Source of the DNA: Bacteroidaceae bacterium
GTDB lineage: Bacteria; Bacteroidota; Bacteroidia; Bacteroidales; Bacteroidaceae
Assembly: GCA_016302435.1 (NCBI GenBank)
Contig: JAEDNQ010000104.1
Location: 1-8,196, forward strand
Length of the DNA: 8,196 nucleotides
Reading direction: 5' to 3'
Every line of letters starts with the position of its first letter. Within the stretch, counting starts at the first letter, position 1. A model generated the notes under the pieces. The model had not been told where the DNA came from. It searched no databases and saw only the letters and a list, made by a program, of their open reading frames with translations. Of the stretch, positions 4,830 to 8,196 are shown piece by piece. The translations under genes were made by a program, and so were the position numbers.

Positions 4830-7727
4830 ATGAGAATGCAAAGAATCATAGCGTCGTTTTCTGTCATTGCGACAGTCCTTTCAATGACGGCTTTTAATAA
4901 TACGATGGTCGGCAAATCACCAAGAATTGCCGACCACATTGATGTTGTGTCTGTAAGGACGGACAGCACATCGGAAGACTCTGTGAAGGTGAAGGTCGAG
5001 GCCACGGCTGCCGACACTCTGCTCAGCCAGCTTGACTCGCTGAAGAAATCGTTTGACAAAGAGCATGGCATAAGCCAGGGCGGAAACCCAAAGGCCACAC
5101 AGTGGAACGACTCCATAGCTGCCGCTGAAGACTCCATACGAAAGCACCAGAAGAAAAGCGCGCTCGAAGCTCCCGTGGTGTACCAGGCTAAGGACTCCAT
5201 GCTCATGTACATGGGTAGCAAGAATGCCTTCCTCTTTGGCGATGCCAACGTCAAGTATCAGAAGATAGAGCTGACGTCGGAAAACATCAAGATGAACATA
5301 GACAGCTCAACCGTACATGCTATCTACGGACTGGACTCTCTCGGCAACAAGTTTGGTCTGCCTATCTTCAAGGACGGAGGAGAGGAGTATAAGTCGGAGA
5401 ACATGTCTTACAACTTTGAGACGAAAAAGGGCTTCATACGCAATGTGTACACGGCTCAGGAGGACGGATTCCTCACCTCCGAAGACTCCAAGAAGGGTGC
5501 TGACAACGAGATGTACCTGCGCCACGGTCGCTACACGACCTGCGACGAAGAGCACCCCCACTTCTACATAGCCCTCTCTCGCGCAAAGGCACGGCCTGGC
5601 AAGGATGTCTTCTCCGGACCTGCATGGCTCGTGGTGGAGGACGTTCCGCTCCCCATAGCCATACCGTTTGCCTATTTCCCCATGACAAGCTCCTACTCCA
5701 GCGGCTTCATCATGCCTACCTACGGAGACGAGTCCACCCGAGGCTTCTACCTGAGAGACGGTGGCTACTATTTCGCCCTTAGCGACATGATGGACCTCAA
5801 GCTGACAGGAGAGATATTCACTAAGGGCTCCTGGGGTATAGGAGCGCAGACGACGTACAAGAAGAGATATAAGTACAACGGCAACTTCTACTTCAACTAC
5901 CAGGTGACGAAGGAGGGGGAGAAAAACATGCCCGACTACTCCGTGACGAAGAACTTCAAGGTGCAATGGAGCCACAGGACGGACTCTAAGGCTTCGCCCA
6001 ACAGCTCCTTCTCCGCAAGCGTCAACTTTGCCACACAGTCGTATGAGAAGAATAACCTCTCTTCTCTCTACAACCCCACTTCCTACGCCCAGAGCACACG
6101 CACATCGTCCGTCAGCTACTCCCACACATTCCGCAAAATAGGATTGTCGCTCTCCAGCTCGTTCAACATCTCGCAGAACATGAGGGACTCCACCATAGCT
6201 CTCACGCTCCCCTCTCTCTCCATCTCGCTCTCACGCTTCTACCCCTTCAAACGAAAGCATGCGGTAGGCAAGGAGAGATGGTATGAGAAGATAAGCATGA
6301 ACTATACGGGAACGCTCTCCAACAGCATAAGCACCAAGGAGGACAAGCTCATGCACTCGTCGCTCATCAAGGACTGGCGAAACGGCATGAAGCACAGCAT
6401 ACCTGTGTCGGCATCGTTCAATGTGCTCAAATACGTCAACGTGACCCCTACTTTCAACTATACTGAGAGATGGTACACCAACAAAGTGGTGCAGTCGTGG
6501 GACACTGAGAGGCAGACAGCCGTCAAAGACACCATCTACGGTTTCAACCGTGTCTTCGACTTCAATCTTTCGCTCTCGGCCAACACGAAGCTCTACGGCT
6601 TCTACAAGCCCAACCCGAAAGTGTTCGGAAAGAAGCTCAACATGGTGCGACACGTCTTCACGCCTACTGTCAGCTTCAGCTATGCTCCCGACTTCGGGGA
6701 CAGCAAGTGGGGATATTGGGACACGTATACAAAGACTGACCTCGAGGGCAACGTGAGTCTCGTCTCCTACTCTCCTTATGCAGGTTCGCTTTATGGATCG
6801 CCATCGAAGGGCAAGACGGGTATGGTCAGCTTCGACATGTCTAACAACATTGAAGCTAAGATTCTCAACAAGGACGACAGCCTGAAGAAGATAAGCATCA
6901 TCGACGAACTTGGCGCCTCTCTCTCCTACAATATGGCTGCCAAGAGACAGCCATGGTCTAACCTGTCTACTCGACTCCGCCTCAAGTGGGGCAAGACGAC
7001 CTTCAACATGAATGCTGTCTTTGCCACCTACGCCTACGAGTTTGACAAGAACGGCAACGTCGTCGTGGGCAACAGGACAGAATGGTCGTATGGCAGATTT
7101 GGACGATTCCAGGGCATGTCGAAGAACCTCTCCTACACCTTCAACAACCAAAGCTTCAAGAAAATCCGCACGTCCATACTGAAACTCTTCGGCAAGAATG
7201 TGGAAGAGACGGAGGACACCACTGCCGACGCGGACATGGACGACATGGAAGAGGAGGATGAGGAGCTGTCGCTTGAGACGAACGAGGACTCTGAGGCTAA
7301 GCCGAAGGACTCGAAATATAACGAGGATGGCTTGGACAAGGACGGATACATGAAGTTTGACATGCCTTGGTCGTTCTCCATTTCCTACGGCATAACAATG
7401 GCAGAGGACCGCTCGAAGGACATCAACGTGAAGAGCATGAGATACCCATACAAGTTCACACAAAACATGAACTTCTCAGGAAGCCTCCGACTGTCGACCA
7501 ACTGGAACTGCAGCTTCTCCTCAGGATGGGACTTCACCACAAGCAAGATTTCCATGACGACGGTCAGCATCTCGCGCGACATGCATTGCTTCAATGTAAA
7601 CTGCGGACTCGTCTTCGGCACTTACACCAGCTACCACATCTCGCTCCGGGCTAATGCCAGCACGCTGACTGACGCTCTCAAGTATGACAAGAAGTCCAGC
7701 TACTCAGGCTCTGTCAAGTGGTATTAG
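4830..7727 (+). CDS. lptD: LPS assembly outer-membrane protein, LptD/OstA-like
   Basis: LptD forms the outer-membrane barrel that inserts lipopolysaccharide into the outer leaflet, the last step of the Lpt bridge. The 965-residue product begins with an export signal: R2 and R5, then the hydrophobic run IIASFSVIATVLSMTAF. Residues of about 30-113 are hydrophilic and rich in Asp, Ser and Lys. From about 116 to 300 comes an OstA/LptA-like periplasmic beta domain (for example FLFGDANVKYQ and VVEDVPLPIAIPFAYFP). The rest is a long series of alternating aromatic beta-strands ending in KWY, typical of an outer-membrane barrel. An acidic loop occupies about 792-822. There are only four cysteines: C238, C894, C920 and C925. 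M1 (4830) and M3 (4836) both suit the signal peptide, and the promoter lies almost on top of them. E. coli LptD is shorter (about 780); the longer size is usual for Bacteroidota as I recall. Its partner LptE is not in the window. Confidence 0.88.
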   Translation: MRMQRIIASFSVIATVLSMTAFNNTMVGKSPRIADHIDVVSVRTDSTSEDSVKVKVEATAADTLLSQLDSLKKSFDKEHGISQGGNPKATQWNDSIAAAEDSIRKHQKKSALEAPVVYQAKDSMLMYMGSKNAFLFGDANVKYQKIELTSENIKMNIDSSTVHAIYGLDSLGNKFGLPIFKDGGEEYKSENMSYNFETKKGFIRNVYTAQEDGFLTSEDSKKGADNEMYLRHGRYTTCDEEHPHFYIALSRAKARPGKDVFSGPAWLVVEDVPLPIAIPFAYFPMTSSYSSGFIMPTYGDESTRGFYLRDGGYYFALSDMMDLKLTGEIFTKGSWGIGAQTTYKKRYKYNGNFYFNYQVTKEGEKNMPDYSVTKNFKVQWSHRTDSKASPNSSFSASVNFATQSYEKNNLSSLYNPTSYAQSTRTSSVSYSHTFRKIGLSLSSSFNISQNMRDSTIALTLPSLSISLSRFYPFKRKHAVGKERWYEKISMNYTGTLSNSISTKEDKLMHSSLIKDWRNGMKHSIPVSASFNVLKYVNVTPTFNYTERWYTNKVVQSWDTERQTAVKDTIYGFNRVFDFNLSLSANTKLYGFYKPNPKVFGKKLNMVRHVFTPTVSFSYAPDFGDSKWGYWDTYTKTDLEGNVSLVSYSPYAGSLYGSPSKGKTGMVSFDMSNNIEAKILNKDDSLKKISIIDELGASLSYNMAAKRQPWSNLSTRLRLKWGKTTFNMNAVFATYAYEFDKNGNVVVGNRTEWSYGRFGRFQGMSKNLSYTFNNQSFKKIRTSILKLFGKNVEETEDTTADADMDDMEEEDEELSLETNEDSEAKPKDSKYNEDGLDKDGYMKFDMPWSFSISYGITMAEDRSKDINVKSMRYPYKFTQNMNFSGSLRLSTNWNCSFSSGWDFTTSKISMTTVSISRDMHCFNVNCGLVFGTYTSYHISLRANASTLTDALKYDKKSSYSGSVKWY

Positions 7728-7773
7728 GACTCTCAAAAAAGCTTATTCATCATTTTTACCCCCTTTCCTCCTC

Positions 7774-8196
7774 ATGGCACGAATACTCGCTATAGACTAC
7801 GGACAGAAACGCACAGGACTGGCTGTCACGGACAGCATGCAGCTCATAGCAGGAGCTCTCGACACGGTCGACACCAAGGATCTGGAGAGATACATTCTGG
7901 ACTATGTGTCCCGGGAAGATGTGTCAACCATCGTCGTAGGCAAACCCACACAGCTCAACGGAGAGAACAGCGAAAACATGAAGCGTGTAGAGCCCTTCTT
8001 CTTCCGCCTCAAAAAACTCTTTCCCGACAAGGAAGTGACCTACTACGACGAACGCTTCACGTCTGTGCTGGCTCACCAGGCCATGCTGCAAAGCGGCATT
8101 GGCAAAAAGGCAAGGCAGAACAAGGCTCTCGTCGACAAGATAAGTGCCACCATCATACTCGAAGACTTCATGCAGAGCAGAATGCTACAGAGGTAG
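7774..8196 (+). CDS. ruvX: RuvX/YqgF-type RNase H-fold nuclease
   Basis: YqgF/RuvX proteins are small RNase H-fold nucleases, annotated as putative pre-16S rRNA 5'-end processing nucleases or Holliday junction resolvases. The 140-residue product fits the family size (about 138). It has the opening motif ILAIDYGQKRTGLAVTD with D8, the VVGKP-LNGE segment in the middle, YDERFTS with D92-E93, and VDKISATIILEDF with D121 near the end. D8, E93 and D121 form the expected acidic active site. The reading frame is open further upstream to 7684, inside lptD, but the ATG at 7774 is chosen because the first beta-strand of the family begins directly after it; the upstream residues are low-complexity and would overlap lptD. 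The gap to lptD is 46 bp with no clear promoter or terminator, so the two are probably co-transcribed. The stop codon is the last three bases of the window, so the gene is complete. Confidence 0.95.
   Translation: MARILAIDYGQKRTGLAVTDSMQLIAGALDTVDTKDLERYILDYVSREDVSTIVVGKPTQLNGENSENMKRVEPFFFRLKKLFPDKEVTYYDERFTSVLAHQAMLQSGIGKKARQNKALVDKISATIILEDFMQSRMLQR

Noticed and set aside
5307..7463. Two long minus-strand open frames (5307-6125 and 6231-7463) opposite lptD
   Set aside because: The translations are Val/Leu/Arg-rich, without domain motifs, and mirror the coding bias of lptD. These are shadow frames.
7684..7773. Upstream-extended start for ruvX inside the lptD 3' end
   Set aside because: The extra 30 residues are not family-like, overlap lptD, and precede the conserved first strand that starts directly after the ATG at 7774.
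1..8196. Search for tRNA/rRNA genes, CRISPR arrays, insertion sequences, phage or defence genes
   Set aside because: None seen. All six genes are housekeeping or catabolic, with similar composition throughout, so there is no sign of a mobile or accessory island.

Overview
The window looks like ordinary chromosomal DNA of a Bacteroidota species, most likely Bacteroidales and plausibly Prevotella-like. Three lines of evidence point there. The promoter-like boxes match TAnnTTTG followed by CA, not the E. coli -10 (three clear copies). The start codons have AT-rich upstream regions and no Shine-Dalgarno sequence. The 965-residue protein resembles the Bacteroidota form of the outer-membrane LPS assembly protein LptD. 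The genus is inference.

Layout: (1) Positions 5-3257 hold a divergent pair of hexuronate-catabolism genes, uxaB (tagaturonate reductase, minus strand) and uxaC (hexuronate isomerase, plus strand). They share a 355-bp regulatory region with back-to-back promoters, a candidate operator and a structured leader. UxaC converts D-galacturonate to D-tagaturonate, and UxaB reduces that to D-altronate. The later steps (altronate dehydratase, KDG kinase, KDPG aldolase) are not in the window. (2) Positions 3331-4754 hold two plus-strand genes: a tRNA1(Val) m6A37 methyltransferase (YfiC/TrmN6 family) with an unusual five-unit 21-bp in-frame tandem repeat, and a small HD-domain phosphohydrolase of unknown substrate. 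Neither has a recognisable promoter of its own, so read-through from uxaC is possible. (3) Positions 4787-8196 hold a clear promoter lying almost on top of the lptD-like start codon, the lptD-like gene, and after 46 bp the RuvX/YqgF gene, whose stop codon is the last three bases of the window.

All six coding genes are intact. I see no tRNA, rRNA, CRISPR array, insertion sequence, prophage or defence gene, and no convincing intrinsic terminator. I do not see a new multi-gene system. The most notable features are the repeat-expanded loop in the methyltransferase, the near-leaderless lptD transcript, the four-cysteine pattern and acidic loop of the LptD-like protein, and the structured uxaB/uxaC intergenic region.
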